From the NCBI GenBank assembly GCA_965243695.1, contig CBDEWC010000037.1, positions 124,001-188,000 of the forward strand: 64,000 nucleotides of DNA, written 5' to 3'. This document shows, one piece after another, positions 18,017 through 26,722 of the stretch. The position numbers were made by a program, and so were the translations under genes. The notes beneath the pieces are model-generated. The model saw only the letters and a program-made list of their open reading frames with translations, ran no database searches and was not told where the DNA came from. Within the stretch, counting starts at the first letter, position 1. Each line of letters opens with the position of its first letter. This DNA comes from JAKVCB01 sp965243695. GTDB taxonomy: Bacteria; Planctomycetota; Planctomycetia; Pirellulales; Lacipirellulaceae.

Positions 18017-18026
18017 CGTTTGTAAG

Positions 18027-18515
18027 ATGTCACGTCGCGCCGTTTACACTGGATCCTTTGACCCCGTTACCCTGGGGCATCTCAATGTCATCGAACGTAG
18101 CAGTCGACTGGTTGATCAGTTGGTGGTGGGGGTTGGGATCAACATTGGGAAGGAATCTCTGTTCACTGCTGATGAACGAGTGGAGTTGATTAGCCGCGTA
18201 ACCGCGCATCTTTCGAACGTAGAAGTGCGCAAGTTTCCCGGGCTTGCCGTTCATTTCGTACGAGATTGTGGGGCGCGGGTGATCATTCGGGGTGTGCGTT
18301 CGCTCTCGGATATGGAAGCCGAATTCACAATGACGCTAGCCAATCGCAAACTTGATCCCGATATCGAAACAGTCTTCCTGATGGCTGACGACGAGTTTTC
18401 GCACGTTTCCAGTTCGCTCATCAAAGAAATTACGTCTCTGGCTGGTGATCAAGAACTGTCGCGGTTTGTGCCAGCTGGGATTATTTCTGATTTGCGCAAT
18501 CGCCTGGCACAGTGA
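18027..18515 (+). CDS. coaD: Pantetheine-phosphate adenylyltransferase
   Basis: Transfers AMP from ATP to 4'-phosphopantetheine, the penultimate step of coenzyme A synthesis. From the ATG at 18027 the protein is 162 residues, the normal CoaD length. It has the nucleotidyltransferase motif 'YTGSFDPVTLGHLNVIERS' with T/HxGH-type residues, 'VIIRGVRSLSDMEAEFTM' for substrate binding, and 'MADDEFSHVSSSLIKEI', which contains the ISSS-like signature. A start at 17997 would overlap the aminotransferase and add ten uncharacteristic residues. The gene follows the class V aminotransferase by 10 bases on the same strand. Confidence 0.95.
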   Translation: MSRRAVYTGSFDPVTLGHLNVIERSSRLVDQLVVGVGINIGKESLFTADERVELISRVTAHLSNVEVRKFPGLAVHFVRDCGARVIIRGVRSLSDMEAEFTMTLANRKLDPDIETVFLMADDEFSHVSSSLIKEITSLAGDQELSRFVPAGIISDLRNRLAQ

Positions 18516-18572
18516 GTTCCGTGTTCGGTCGCGTGCTCCATCTTCGAATCGCCCACCCGTCTTTGCCGCGGC

Positions 18573-19853
18573 TTATCCGACTGCGCGTACGATAAGAATG
18601 CAAATCGCAAACAGCCCGACCACTGCCAGGAAGGATTGCAGTCGATCCAGAACGCGCGTTGGTACGGCCTTTGGCGCGACAGTTTGGATTGGCGGTTCTG
18701 AAGTTGTGTTGGCGATGGCCCGTCCAGCAGATTTGGTCGTTGAATGCCTCCAGGCAGATGACGCAGCCAAGGTTGCCGTTTCACTTGGGGCGGGCCACGT
18801 TGAAGCGAGGTTGGAGTTGTCTGGAGTGTAGGCGTTCCAAGTCGGCTGGTTGGCAGGCTTCTCTTGGGTGGGAGAATCAATGTGCGTTGCGTTCATCGCC
18901 GTTGAGGAACGGTTTAGAGGGGGCACGCTCGGAGTGTCCCTCGCTGCGCCAGCAAGTAAGGTCTCTGAGTCTGGCTCGCCAATGTTCGGCGCCAGGGTTG
19001 CCAGGAATGATTCAACCCGCCGGCTAAAGCTTCCGATGGTGGTCCCCTGCCCTGCCCCAAACAGAACGCCAGCCAACTCGCCGCGTTGATTGAGGATTGG
19101 ACCTCCCGAATCCCCCTGTCGTGCCTCGACAGTCAGTTCCACCATTTCTTCCGGATAGTCCGGGCTTGGCGCGTAGTATTGTGTGCAGCGGCCATGCGCA
19201 ACCCGGTATTGGCCCTGGCCATATCCATGGATCGTGAGCGCATCCCCTGGTCGCGGTGGCTGATCTGCAATCGATACGGGTAGGGCCGCAGGCCGCCACA
19301 CGACCAGCGCCGCGAGGTCCCAGTCGGGATCGAATTTCAAGGCTCGCGCCTGGGAACGAAACCCGTCTGGAAAGCAGACTTCGACCGGGCTCGTTGCGTC
19401 ACATACGACGTGCCAGTTCGTGACGACCAATCCGTACTGGGCGCGCACATCGATTAAAGTACCCGTCCCATACGACGTTGCATTATCCTCAGGTGCGATA
19501 ATTCGAACTACCGAAGGGTGTGGACGCGCCGTCTGCCTGTCAGGCATTTCTTGGGAATTGGACCACGGCTTGAATCGCCACCATGACTGGCGGATTGCGG
19601 TTTGGGTTTGCGGTCCTGCCGACTCCAGTCGGGGTAACGACGATTGGCCACACGATTCTTGCAAAAACAGCGGTGTCGAGATCACGAAGAATGCCGTCAG
19701 AATCAAAGTGCCTGCGGTTACCCGTCTAGTCAGGCCAGCTGGTTTTTTCAGGTCTGTCAGGTTTTTCCAGTAACAGGGTAAGAGTGGACCGGTCAACTTT
19801 TCAGTAGCCCGACCGCGAGACACCACTGCCAACTTCTTGTGGCATGCACTCAT
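18573..19853 (-). CDS. Membrane-anchored trypsin-like serine protease
   Basis: Protein of 426 residues if translation starts at the ATG at 19853; upstream ATG/TTG codons to 19937 are possible. A hydrophobic segment near residue 46 ('AGTLILTAFFVISTPLFL') acts as signal anchor or signal peptide. The protease domain carries the S1 triad: His in 'LVVTNWHVVCDA', Asp in 'KFDPDWDLAALVVW' and Ser in 'EARQGDSGGPILNQRGE'. No PDZ domain follows, unlike HtrA. Instead there is a Ser/Thr/Pro-rich linker of about 110 residues and a C-terminal hydrophobic segment ('SFLAVVGLFAICILIVRAVG') ending the protein. The protease may therefore be held at both ends with the active site outside the cytoplasm. Its substrate is unknown. 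Confidence 0.78.
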   Translation of the reverse strand: MSACHKKLAVVSRGRATEKLTGPLLPCYWKNLTDLKKPAGLTRRVTAGTLILTAFFVISTPLFLQESCGQSSLPRLESAGPQTQTAIRQSWWRFKPWSNSQEMPDRQTARPHPSVVRIIAPEDNATSYGTGTLIDVRAQYGLVVTNWHVVCDATSPVEVCFPDGFRSQARALKFDPDWDLAALVVWRPAALPVSIADQPPRPGDALTIHGYGQGQYRVAHGRCTQYYAPSPDYPEEMVELTVEARQGDSGGPILNQRGELAGVLFGAGQGTTIGSFSRRVESFLATLAPNIGEPDSETLLAGAARDTPSVPPLNRSSTAMNATHIDSPTQEKPANQPTWNAYTPDNSNLASTWPAPSETATLAASSAWRHSTTKSAGRAIANTTSEPPIQTVAPKAVPTRVLDRLQSFLAVVGLFAICILIVRAVG

Positions 19854-20345
19854 GGCTTCCTGAGGTGGAGTGGTAATTCTGGCAGGCTTACCCTGTCCGC
19901 TGGTCGTGATGCTTTTTGGAACGCTCATTCTGTACAATCATCTGCAAGAGTCGGTTGCGAACCGTGAGTTTCGATGGAGAAGAAGTGTTCGTTTTCCGCA
20001 AGGATGCTGGGCATCGCTCTGGAGGGGGCAAAATCTTCATATTGTCCGATAGCTCATGGTTTTCAGGGCTGCCCAAACCGACAAAAATTGCGCCCGAACA
20101 AGCGTTCTTGCCTCCTACACAAAATCGGATTTCTTCGCTTCGACCCAACAAGCCTAGGGCCTTGCGCGATACGAGTTACCCGAACCGGTTCGTTGGGATA
20201 AGCCGAAGGAGGCTAATGATCCTCAAAGTTTTCCAGCACACCCCATGTTCGCGCCTGGTGCGAGGCCAGGCATCCGGTTCTCTGCCTGGCGAGCTGCTTG
20301 AGCTTGTTGGAAAGCCTGGCATCGGCCTGCCTGCCGGTTGTAGGC
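19854..20345. other. Spacer between the CobA-HemD and trypsin-like protease genes
   Basis: About 490 bases with no supported gene. A 53-codon frame at 20217 has AAGGAGG only three bases before its ATG and runs antisense into the cobA-hemD 3' end; its product has no recognisable features. A promoter for the protease gene probably lies near 19930-20000. Confidence 0.4.
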
Positions 20346-21866
20346 CTACTTCGGAGAGGCTGGCTGGCCAGCAGTGATGGCTTTGACGAGGCCCGCTCCA
20401 GTGTAAACCTCTGCCACGGCAGCAGGTTCATAACCGGCGCTCCGCAATACATCTGCCGTGAGTGGACTAATTGCCGCAAGTTGGGTTTGCTTTAATTGGC
20501 TTCCGTACAAATGAACCATGGCACGGGCGATTGCAGAACTGGTGACCGTAACCCAATCGATCTTGCCTTGGGCCAGCATGTCTGTCACTTCAGGATCAGC
20601 GGCGCGAACGTCGCGACTCGTGTAGGTGACAGCTTGCCGCACCTCCACTCCGCCGGAGGTCAACATTTCGGCCAGGACTTCGCGCCCTCGACTTGCGCGA
20701 ACGAGCAACATCTTTTGACCTGAGGCATTGGGCAGTAAGGCCTCGGCAAGTGTCTCGGCCCGATGGACCTCTGGGCAGAGATCGGCCCGGAGTGCGTAGC
20801 TGGCAAGTTGGGCAACGGTGGCTGGTCCAATGGCGGCAATTTGCACGCCCGCAAGTGCGCGGGAATCTTGCCCCAGTTTCTCAACGCGATCGAGGAAGTA
20901 GCGAACTCCGTTGCGGCTGGAAAAAACAATCCAGTCGAAGGTACTCAACTGCTGAATCGCCTTGTCGACGCTGCTCCAGTCGTCAGGCGGTGCGATTTCA
21001 ATGGCTGGCTGGCAAACAATAGCTGCCCCTAGGGCTGCTAAGGAGGCTGTTATTTCACCTGCCTGGTCCGTTGGCCGGGTAACCAGGACCGTTTGGCCGA
21101 AGAGTGGCTGCGCCGAAAACCAATTCTGCGTGGGGGCGTGGCGGGCAACTTCCCCCACGATCACAATTGCCGGAGGACGCAAGTTTTCAGCCCACAGGTG
21201 TTCGCTAATGTCTCCCAGCGTGCCAGTGAGCGTCGTCTGGTCTGGCAATGAGCACCGGCGGATAATGGCGATGGGAGTCTCAGGAGATTTACCATGTTCA
21301 ATCAGCGATTGACTCCATTTGGCGGCTGTGGTCACTCCCATGTAAAAGACCAAAGTACCGGGCGTGGTCGCCAATGCCGCGTAGTCGAGTTCCGTATTTT
21401 GCTCCTTGCCAGCCTGCTCCTGCCCGGTGACAAAGGTCACGCAGGAGGCGGTATCGCGGTGCGTGATGGGAATCCCTGCATAACTGGATGCCGCACATGC
21501 CGCCGAAATTCCGGGCACCACTTCGTAGGGAATGCGGGCCGATTCCAGCATGTCGAGTTCCTCGGCCAGGTGGCCGAAGATTGCCGGATCTCCCCCCTTT
21601 AAACGAACGACGAACTTGCCTTTTTGGGCTTCCGCTACAACGCGCTCGTTAATTTCTTCCTGGCTGTAAATTCGACCTTGGCCATGCCGGCCGAGACAAA
21701 CAAGCTCGACACCCCGAGGCGCGGTCTTGAGCAATTGTGGGCTGGCCAAGTAGTCGTAAAAAACAACATCGGCTGACTGCAGTGCCTCGGCACCACGCAA
21801 GGTGAGCAATCCGGGATCGCCGGGCCCGGCACCCACCAAAACAACCTTTCCCGCTGACTCGTTCAC
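20346..21866 (-). CDS. Uroporphyrinogen-III C-methyltransferase / uroporphyrinogen-III synthase fusion
   Basis: Bifunctional tetrapyrrole enzyme of 506 residues. Residues 1-245 are a SUMT/CobA domain: 'VVLVGAGPGDPGLLTLRGAE', 'VRLKGGDPAIFGHLAEEL', 'VVPGISAACAASSYAGIPIT' and 'GTLVFYMGVTTAAKW' are its SAM- and substrate-binding signatures. It makes precorrin-2 for siroheme or cobalamin. Residues 260-500 match HemD, which closes hydroxymethylbilane into uroporphyrinogen III: 'VLVTRPTDQAGEITASL', 'DWIVFSSRNGVRYFLDRV' and 'WVTVTSSAIARAM'. Such CobA-HemD fusions are known in several bacteria. No other tetrapyrrole gene is adjacent. It is divergent from the TPR gene at 22220. Confidence 0.93.
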   Translation of the reverse strand: MNESAGKVVLVGAGPGDPGLLTLRGAEALQSADVVFYDYLASPQLLKTAPRGVELVCLGRHGQGRIYSQEEINERVVAEAQKGKFVVRLKGGDPAIFGHLAEELDMLESARIPYEVVPGISAACAASSYAGIPITHRDTASCVTFVTGQEQAGKEQNTELDYAALATTPGTLVFYMGVTTAAKWSQSLIEHGKSPETPIAIIRRCSLPDQTTLTGTLGDISEHLWAENLRPPAIVIVGEVARHAPTQNWFSAQPLFGQTVLVTRPTDQAGEITASLAALGAAIVCQPAIEIAPPDDWSSVDKAIQQLSTFDWIVFSSRNGVRYFLDRVEKLGQDSRALAGVQIAAIGPATVAQLASYALRADLCPEVHRAETLAEALLPNASGQKMLLVRASRGREVLAEMLTSGGVEVRQAVTYTSRDVRAADPEVTDMLAQGKIDWVTVTSSAIARAMVHLYGSQLKQTQLAAISPLTADVLRSAGYEPAAVAEVYTGAGLVKAITAGQPASPK

Positions 21867-22146
21867 GACAAAATCCTGGAGGGGTTTATTCTACAGCAGA
21901 AAAATCAATGGTTTTTGCCACTTTGTCACTTTGCCTGTTGCCTGGTTTTGTGGGGCGCCAGCCCGATTTTCCACAAAACCGTATTTGGACGGAAAACTGT
22001 CCACTGTTGGAATAGGCCTGCACGAGAGCTGGCGGGCAAGTCCGCTTCGCTCTCGCAACCATTGCTACTGTACTTTCACGGTTAACTTTCGGGTTCTGCC
22101 AGCCTACGATACGGCCCTGCCTTCTTCACCACCGTACCTCATTCCG

Positions 22147-22174
22147 TTGTGAGACAAAAGCCAATCGGTACAAT
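22147..22174 (+). promoter_or_regulatory. Candidate sigma-70-type promoter for the TPR protein gene
   Basis: TTGTGA at 22147-22152 and TACAAT at 22169-22174 with a 16-base spacer, about 45 bases before the ATG at 22220. It lies in the 353-base divergent spacer (21867-22219), which otherwise holds no recognisable element. Confidence 0.4.
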
Positions 22175-22219
22175 GGAATAGGATAGCACCAATTGTGAAT
22201 TTCGGGATAATCACCTCCC

Positions 22220-23677
22220 ATGTCGAAAGAACCTCCCAAACCTTCTCCTTTCAACCAGCCTATTTCTCCGGCTGCGCGCCTAAGGTTGCAGGCAGTCTTC
22301 GATCGTGCGCAAAAGGCCGTCGAACGGGGAGACTACGAATACGCCAACAACCTGTATACCGACTGCCTGGTGGAAGATCCCGGCAACCTGATCTATCTAC
22401 AACAGTTCCTGGCGAACCTGGCCAAAAAGCATGGAGAAAATAAAAAGGGATCGCGATTTTCAGGCTTGAAGATCAAGGGGGCTCGCATGTCGATCGGTAA
22501 AGCAATCGACAAGGGCCGCTGGGAAAATGTTTTTCGGGCAGGGACCGCTGCGTTGAAACAAAATCCGTGGGATAGTGGGACCCTGATTCTACTGGCCCAG
22601 GCATGTGGCAAGTTGGGCTATCAGGAGTGTCAGCTCTATTATTTTCAGTGGGCCCTGGAGGCGGCTCCCGAAGACGTCACCGTCAATCGTGAAGCGGCGG
22701 TAGCCCTCGCCGCTATGGGGTATTTTGATCGAGCCATTCGTTGTTGGCAGCGGGTGCTTCGGGCAAAACCAGACGATCGCGACGCCGAAAAAGCCATCGC
22801 CCGTCTGAGTGTCGACAAAACAATCCATCAGGGAGGTTATGATCAGGTCGGATCTTCCACCGGCGACCCCGGTGACACCAGCCAGTCTCCCACTGTGGCC
22901 AAATTGAGCGCGCGGGCAAACGTAGAGACTGGCCCCAAAGCCGAATCGTTGCCCAGTGACGAGTCTGAAGAAAAACGCCTTTGTGAAGTCATTGAATCCG
23001 ATCCGGCCGAGATTTCCAATTACCTTGATTTGGCCCAACTTTACAGTCGTAATAATCGGTTTCGTGATACCGAGACGATTCTTACCCGTGCCCTCTCGGC
23101 CTCCGGTGGCGCTCTCAAGGTAAGGGAGCACCTCGAGGACGCCCAGTTGCGCCATGTTCGCCAACAGGTCGATATTGCCATTGCCAGGGCTCGCAGCGAG
23201 GGGACCCAGCAAGCGGTCGATTTAGCCCGGCGGATGGAGATTCAGGCAAATCAAGTGGAATTGGAGATTTATGCGGCCCGGGTTGAACGTAATCCGACGA
23301 ATATTTCGCTCCAATACGAACTGGCGCTCCGGCTCAAGCGGAGTGGCAAATACCGGGAAGCTATTTCTGCCTTTCAGGCTGCACGAGAAGATTTGCGGCG
23401 AAAAGCCCTTGTGGAGGTCCACTTAGGCGAGTGTTTTCAGCAAATTCGGCAGTTTAAACTGGCTGCAACCAGTTATGAGGCAGCCGTCAACCTGTGTGAA
23501 GAGACCGACACGGAGACCAAAAAACTGGCTCTCTACCGGGCGGGTGTCTTGGCAACCGAGATGAAGGACATCGACCGGGGGGAAAATCACCTGACCAAGC
23601 TGGCAGCCATGGATTTTAGCTATCGAGATGTTGCCAAACGGCTGGACAAACTGGCCTCAATGCGCGATAGTGTGTGA
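22220..23677 (+). CDS. Tetratricopeptide-repeat protein
   Basis: Soluble, mostly helical protein of 485 residues built from TPR-like repeats. Repeats are visible near residues 24-57 ('LQAVFDRAQKAVERGDYEYA'), 104-170 ('AALKQNPWDSGTLILLAQAC', 'DRAIRCWQRVLRAKPDD'), 265-300 ('YLDLAQLYSRNNRFRDTETI') and 365-435 ('LQYELALRLKRSGKYREAIS'). There is no signal peptide or membrane segment. A linker near residues 190-245 is Ser/Gly/Asp-rich. TPR arrays act as protein-binding scaffolds; no partner is indicated by the neighbours. The ribosomal protein gene rpsT follows after 130 bases. Confidence 0.85.
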   Translation: MSKEPPKPSPFNQPISPAARLRLQAVFDRAQKAVERGDYEYANNLYTDCLVEDPGNLIYLQQFLANLAKKHGENKKGSRFSGLKIKGARMSIGKAIDKGRWENVFRAGTAALKQNPWDSGTLILLAQACGKLGYQECQLYYFQWALEAAPEDVTVNREAAVALAAMGYFDRAIRCWQRVLRAKPDDRDAEKAIARLSVDKTIHQGGYDQVGSSTGDPGDTSQSPTVAKLSARANVETGPKAESLPSDESEEKRLCEVIESDPAEISNYLDLAQLYSRNNRFRDTETILTRALSASGGALKVREHLEDAQLRHVRQQVDIAIARARSEGTQQAVDLARRMEIQANQVELEIYAARVERNPTNISLQYELALRLKRSGKYREAISAFQAAREDLRRKALVEVHLGECFQQIRQFKLAATSYEAAVNLCEETDTETKKLALYRAGVLATEMKDIDRGENHLTKLAAMDFSYRDVAKRLDKLASMRDSV

Positions 23678-23809
23678 TTGGTTCGGTGATGCCTGTTGGC
23701 CGTGAGTGCGAGTCACTGCCAGTTATTTCCCCGGGCTGTTGTGGTTTAGTTGGTCTCCTGGAGCTCGCACCCGTCCCATTGTCCCTCGGGTTAAAGACTC
23801 AAAATTCTC

Positions 23810-24097
23810 ATGCCAAACAGTAACAGTGCCAAGAAGCGGATGCGTCAGAACGTTACGCGTCGCGATCAAAACCGGTCAATCAAGTCAACCGTGCGTACCC
23901 AAATCCGCAAGGTGCGTGCAGCGGTCGCCACCGGTGAAGTTGAAGTCAGTGAAGTTGAGTTTCGCGCCGTGGTCAAGAAACTCGACCGGGCTGCTGCCAG
24001 AAATATCATCCACGCCAATGCTGCTGCACGGACGAAGTCGCGACTTTCTAAGGCAATCAAGAATCTCAAGAACGCAGGCGAAGCAGCAAGTACTTAA
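23810..24097 (+). CDS. rpsT: 30S ribosomal protein S20
   Basis: Primary binding protein of the small-subunit 16S rRNA. The 95-residue basic protein shows the S20 pattern: 'MPNSNSAKKRMRQNVTRRDQ' N-terminus, 'NRSIKSTVRTQIRKV' in the first helix and 'AAARTKSRLSKAIKNLKNA' at the end. Length is normal. In many bacteria rpsT stands alone and is autoregulated; here the 130-base leader after the TPR gene could hold its own promoter. No clear terminator hairpin with T-run was found just downstream. Confidence 0.95.
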   Translation: MPNSNSAKKRMRQNVTRRDQNRSIKSTVRTQIRKVRAAVATGEVEVSEVEFRAVVKKLDRAAARNIIHANAAARTKSRLSKAIKNLKNAGEAAST

Positions 24098-24299
24098 TCG
24101 GTGCTGCTCTCAGGGAAATCGCGTAACATCCGGGAGGGTGCTTTTGCGACGGCGACGGTGCCGGTCGGTTTTGCGCGCTGACGAGGAGTGTGCTGTACCA
24201 GGGATATGCTCGAGTTGGGCAAACAGGGGTTAGGCAAATCCGGAGTTCCCAGGCACGAGTTCTTTAGATGGGGCCCAAGCTGGAATTGAATCGTCAGGT

Positions 24300-25202
24300 T
24301 TACCAGACGATCTTTTTTGCGTCAAAGACGGGGCCATCCACGCAGGTTCGCTTGTAGTCCCAGGTGCCATCGGGTTGGATAACCTTGGTGACACAACTGA
24401 AACAGATTCCAATCCCACAGGCCATGGGAGTTTCCAACGAGACCTGACATGGAACATTGGCTGACGCAGAAATCCCGGCAACGGCCTCCATCATGGCCTC
24501 GGGCCCGCAGCAGACCACTCGACACGTTGTAGTTTCTGTTTCGGCAAGACAGCGACCAAGGAGATCGGTAACCAGTCCATGGTGGCCGGCGCTGCCATCG
24601 TCGGTGGCAACCCTGACGTCGATGCCGACTGCCCGAAAGTCGTCGAGACCTGCCAGTAGATCAGCCGATCGGGCCCCATAACAAAGGGTCACTTTCTCCG
24701 ACGGCGCAACCTGCCGTGGTGGCCATCCGTAGTCGCGCTTCTGAAGTTGTTCTCGACCAAGAGCCAGGAAAGGAGTTTGTCCAATACCGCCGGCGACCAT
24801 GATGAGGTGCTTTGCGTCTGGAAGCACAAAACCATTGCCGAGTGGCCCCCAAATTTCGAGTTGGTCTCCTGCCTCGCAGGCGGCCAGGCAACGCGTCATC
24901 TTACCCACCACCAGGTAGACCACATCGAGTCCCACCCGATTACCACGATCGTCGATGATCGTGTCATAAAGGGCCAGGGGGCGGGCCAACAACGGATCGT
25001 TACCGGCAGGGAGTCGCACCATCATGAATTGGCCCGGAACGATTTGGCGAGCCGTTTGGGGGGCTTCAAGCCGGATCCGATAAGTGTCGCGGGCCACCTG
25101 GACGTTTTCGATCACACTGACCTGCAGTTGGTCGGCATGGTCAGCATAGAACTTCGCATAGAGTGGATTTGAATCGACCTGGGCCATGTTGCCGCAATTC
25201 AC
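24300..25202 (-). CDS. pyrK: Dihydroorotate dehydrogenase electron transfer subunit (PyrK-like)
   Basis: Flavin and iron-sulfur protein that passes electrons from class 1B dihydroorotate dehydrogenase to NAD in pyrimidine synthesis. The order is the ferredoxin-reductase-like FAD domain ('GQFMMVRLPAGNDPLLARPL'), the NAD domain ('LIMVAGGIGQTPFLALGREQ') and the C-terminal 2Fe-2S cluster with cysteines in 'ETPMACGIGICFSCVTKV' and 'KRTCVDGPVF'. The GTG at 25202 was chosen because it overlaps the rluB-like stop by four bases (GTGA) and has GAGG about 10 bases upstream; an ATG at 25187 is the alternative. pyrD is not in the window, so a different flavoenzyme partner is possible. Confidence 0.87.
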   Translation of the reverse strand: MNCGNMAQVDSNPLYAKFYADHADQLQVSVIENVQVARDTYRIRLEAPQTARQIVPGQFMMVRLPAGNDPLLARPLALYDTIIDDRGNRVGLDVVYLVVGKMTRCLAACEAGDQLEIWGPLGNGFVLPDAKHLIMVAGGIGQTPFLALGREQLQKRDYGWPPRQVAPSEKVTLCYGARSADLLAGLDDFRAVGIDVRVATDDGSAGHHGLVTDLLGRCLAETETTTCRVVCCGPEAMMEAVAGISASANVPCQVSLETPMACGIGICFSCVTKVIQPDGTWDYKRTCVDGPVFDAKKIVW

Positions 25203-26065
25203 GATCGCTTTACCTCACGCCTGGATATTTGTTGAATGGTCCGGCGAAGTCCATCCACTTCGTTCTGGCTAAGCTGGCGTACGCCGCTGGGAGGTAGGTC
25301 AGCCAAGCGGATGGGCCCGATGGCTACTCGCACGAGCCTTTGGACCTTGTGGCCAACGCGTGCCAGCAGTCGGCGGATCTCCCGGTTGCGTCCTTCATCA
25401 AGGACCATCTCCAGGATCGTCGACTTTTTTTTGCGACTCTTGATCTTCACGTGTTTGATTTTTGTGAATCCTTCTGCCAGGTGCATGCCGCGCCTTAGCT
25501 GGCCGAGTACTTCTGTATCGGGATGTCCGGCCACCTGCACGTGATAAATTTTTTCGACACCGTGTCGTGGGTGGGTCAGTTGATTCGCCAGTTCCCCATC
25601 ATTGGTGACAATAATCAAACCTTCACTTGCCATATCGAGTCGACCAACATTGAAAACGCGTGGTGTCCCGGGAGGGAGCAGGTCAATCACTCTTGGGCGG
25701 CCAGACGGGTCGCGTGCGGTCGAAACAACGCCCGGCGGTTTGTGAACTGCAAAATAAAGCACCTTGGGCCGTGGCAAGGACTCTCCATCGACCCGGATTT
25801 CCTGGGTCGCTAGGAGGACGCGGGTACCGAGTGTGTCAACAACCGTACCATCGACCTCAACGCGTCCTTCCAGAATCAACTGTTCACATTCGCGACGGCT
25901 TGCCACTCCAGCAGCTGCGAGTACTTTCTGCAACCGTTCGCCTTCTGGATGAGGCTCAGGCACCGCCACGGGAGAAGTTCGCTGCGCACGCGACTTCCTT
26001 TGGGGACGCCGGGGCGCACCACGTTCCGTTTCTTGGCCTCTTTCTCGTCGTTTTGCCACAGTCAA
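25199..26065 (-). CDS. RsuA/RluB-family pseudouridine synthase
   Basis: Makes pseudouridine in rRNA, most likely 23S (RluB type). After a basic, Arg-rich N-terminal tail of about 40 residues comes an S4 RNA-binding domain ('ERLQKVLAAAGVASRRECEQ', 'LILEGRVEVDG'), then the catalytic domain with 'AVHKPPGVVSTARDPSGR', the catalytic Asp in 'VFNVGRLDMASEGLIIVTND' and 'LDEGRNREIRRLLARVGHKV'. Length is 288. The stop overlaps the pyrK GTG start by four bases, implying coupled translation of two functionally unrelated genes. The exact rRNA position cannot be read from the sequence. Confidence 0.92.
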   Translation of the reverse strand: MTVAKRRERGQETERGAPRRPQRKSRAQRTSPVAVPEPHPEGERLQKVLAAAGVASRRECEQLILEGRVEVDGTVVDTLGTRVLLATQEIRVDGESLPRPKVLYFAVHKPPGVVSTARDPSGRPRVIDLLPPGTPRVFNVGRLDMASEGLIIVTNDGELANQLTHPRHGVEKIYHVQVAGHPDTEVLGQLRRGMHLAEGFTKIKHVKIKSRKKKSTILEMVLDEGRNREIRRLLARVGHKVQRLVRVAIGPIRLADLPPSGVRQLSQNEVDGLRRTIQQISRREVKRS

Positions 26066-26167
26066 AAAATAGATTCGGGATCAAGGTGGGTAGCGGCGTA
26101 CTACAAACCAATCTGTAGAGACTCACCACACGCTTCACAATACACCGAAAAGGTATCGTTTGGCTAC

Positions 26168-26446
26168 CTACCGCCAAGGATAACCGGCTCGTGGTGGTGG
26201 CGGTACAAAGTTTTGCTCCCGCACAGCTTTCGGAACCGGGGCCTGGTAAGAGAGTGGTCGACCTCCCACAACCGGAGGCCCGAGATCGGGCAACGGGTAG
26301 GGATCGTACGTCAGGGCTGCGTATCGCTGATAGCCGATCGGCCCAGGATTGGAAAAATCAGGCCACTGAATCGTACTGGAGCAGCCACCTGCCATGAGCA
26401 GGGTTACGCCCAAACCAATCTGAAAAATGGTGGTACGGGGTCTCAT
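26168..26446 (-). CDS. Small putative lipoprotein
   Basis: Protein of 92 residues from the ATG at 26446. It starts 'MRPRTTIFQIGLGVTLLMAG' and has a lipobox-like 'LMAGGC' with the cysteine at about residue 22, then a Pro/Tyr-rich mature part ('YDPYPLPDLGPPVVGGRPL') that looks unstructured. The upstream extension to 26548 adds a second hydrophobic start and spans a 14-bp duplication (26463-26490), so it is less likely. No family recognised. It lies between manA and the rluB-like gene on the same strand. Confidence 0.5.
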   Translation of the reverse strand: MRPRTTIFQIGLGVTLLMAGGCSSTIQWPDFSNPGPIGYQRYAALTYDPYPLPDLGPPVVGGRPLSYQAPVPKAVREQNFVPPPPRAGYPWR

Positions 26447-26722
26447 GATCCAAGCGGTTGTCGGTGGAAGAGATTCGGTGGAAGAGATTCTGTTTCGCCG
26501 CAGCAAAAAAACCGCCATAGGATAGAAAACCAGGCACGCAACCGCCATGCGGACTTTCTGGGGTGCTAGCGGCGATGGTGCTGGCGGGCCCCTGTCTTCT
26601 CAAGAGGAGACCAGCCGGAATAGTCCTGATTCAGCCTGCCGGCACATTATGCTGGTTGCTCGGGCCGGCTTGGTGCCCTTCTGGAGGCTCTGGCATTTGC
26701 AGACAAATCGACGGGTGGCAAC

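Noticed and set aside
20217..20377. 53-codon plus-strand frame preceded by AAGGAGG
   Set aside because: Spacing to the ATG is only three bases, the end is antisense to the cobA-hemD gene and the product has no recognisable feature.
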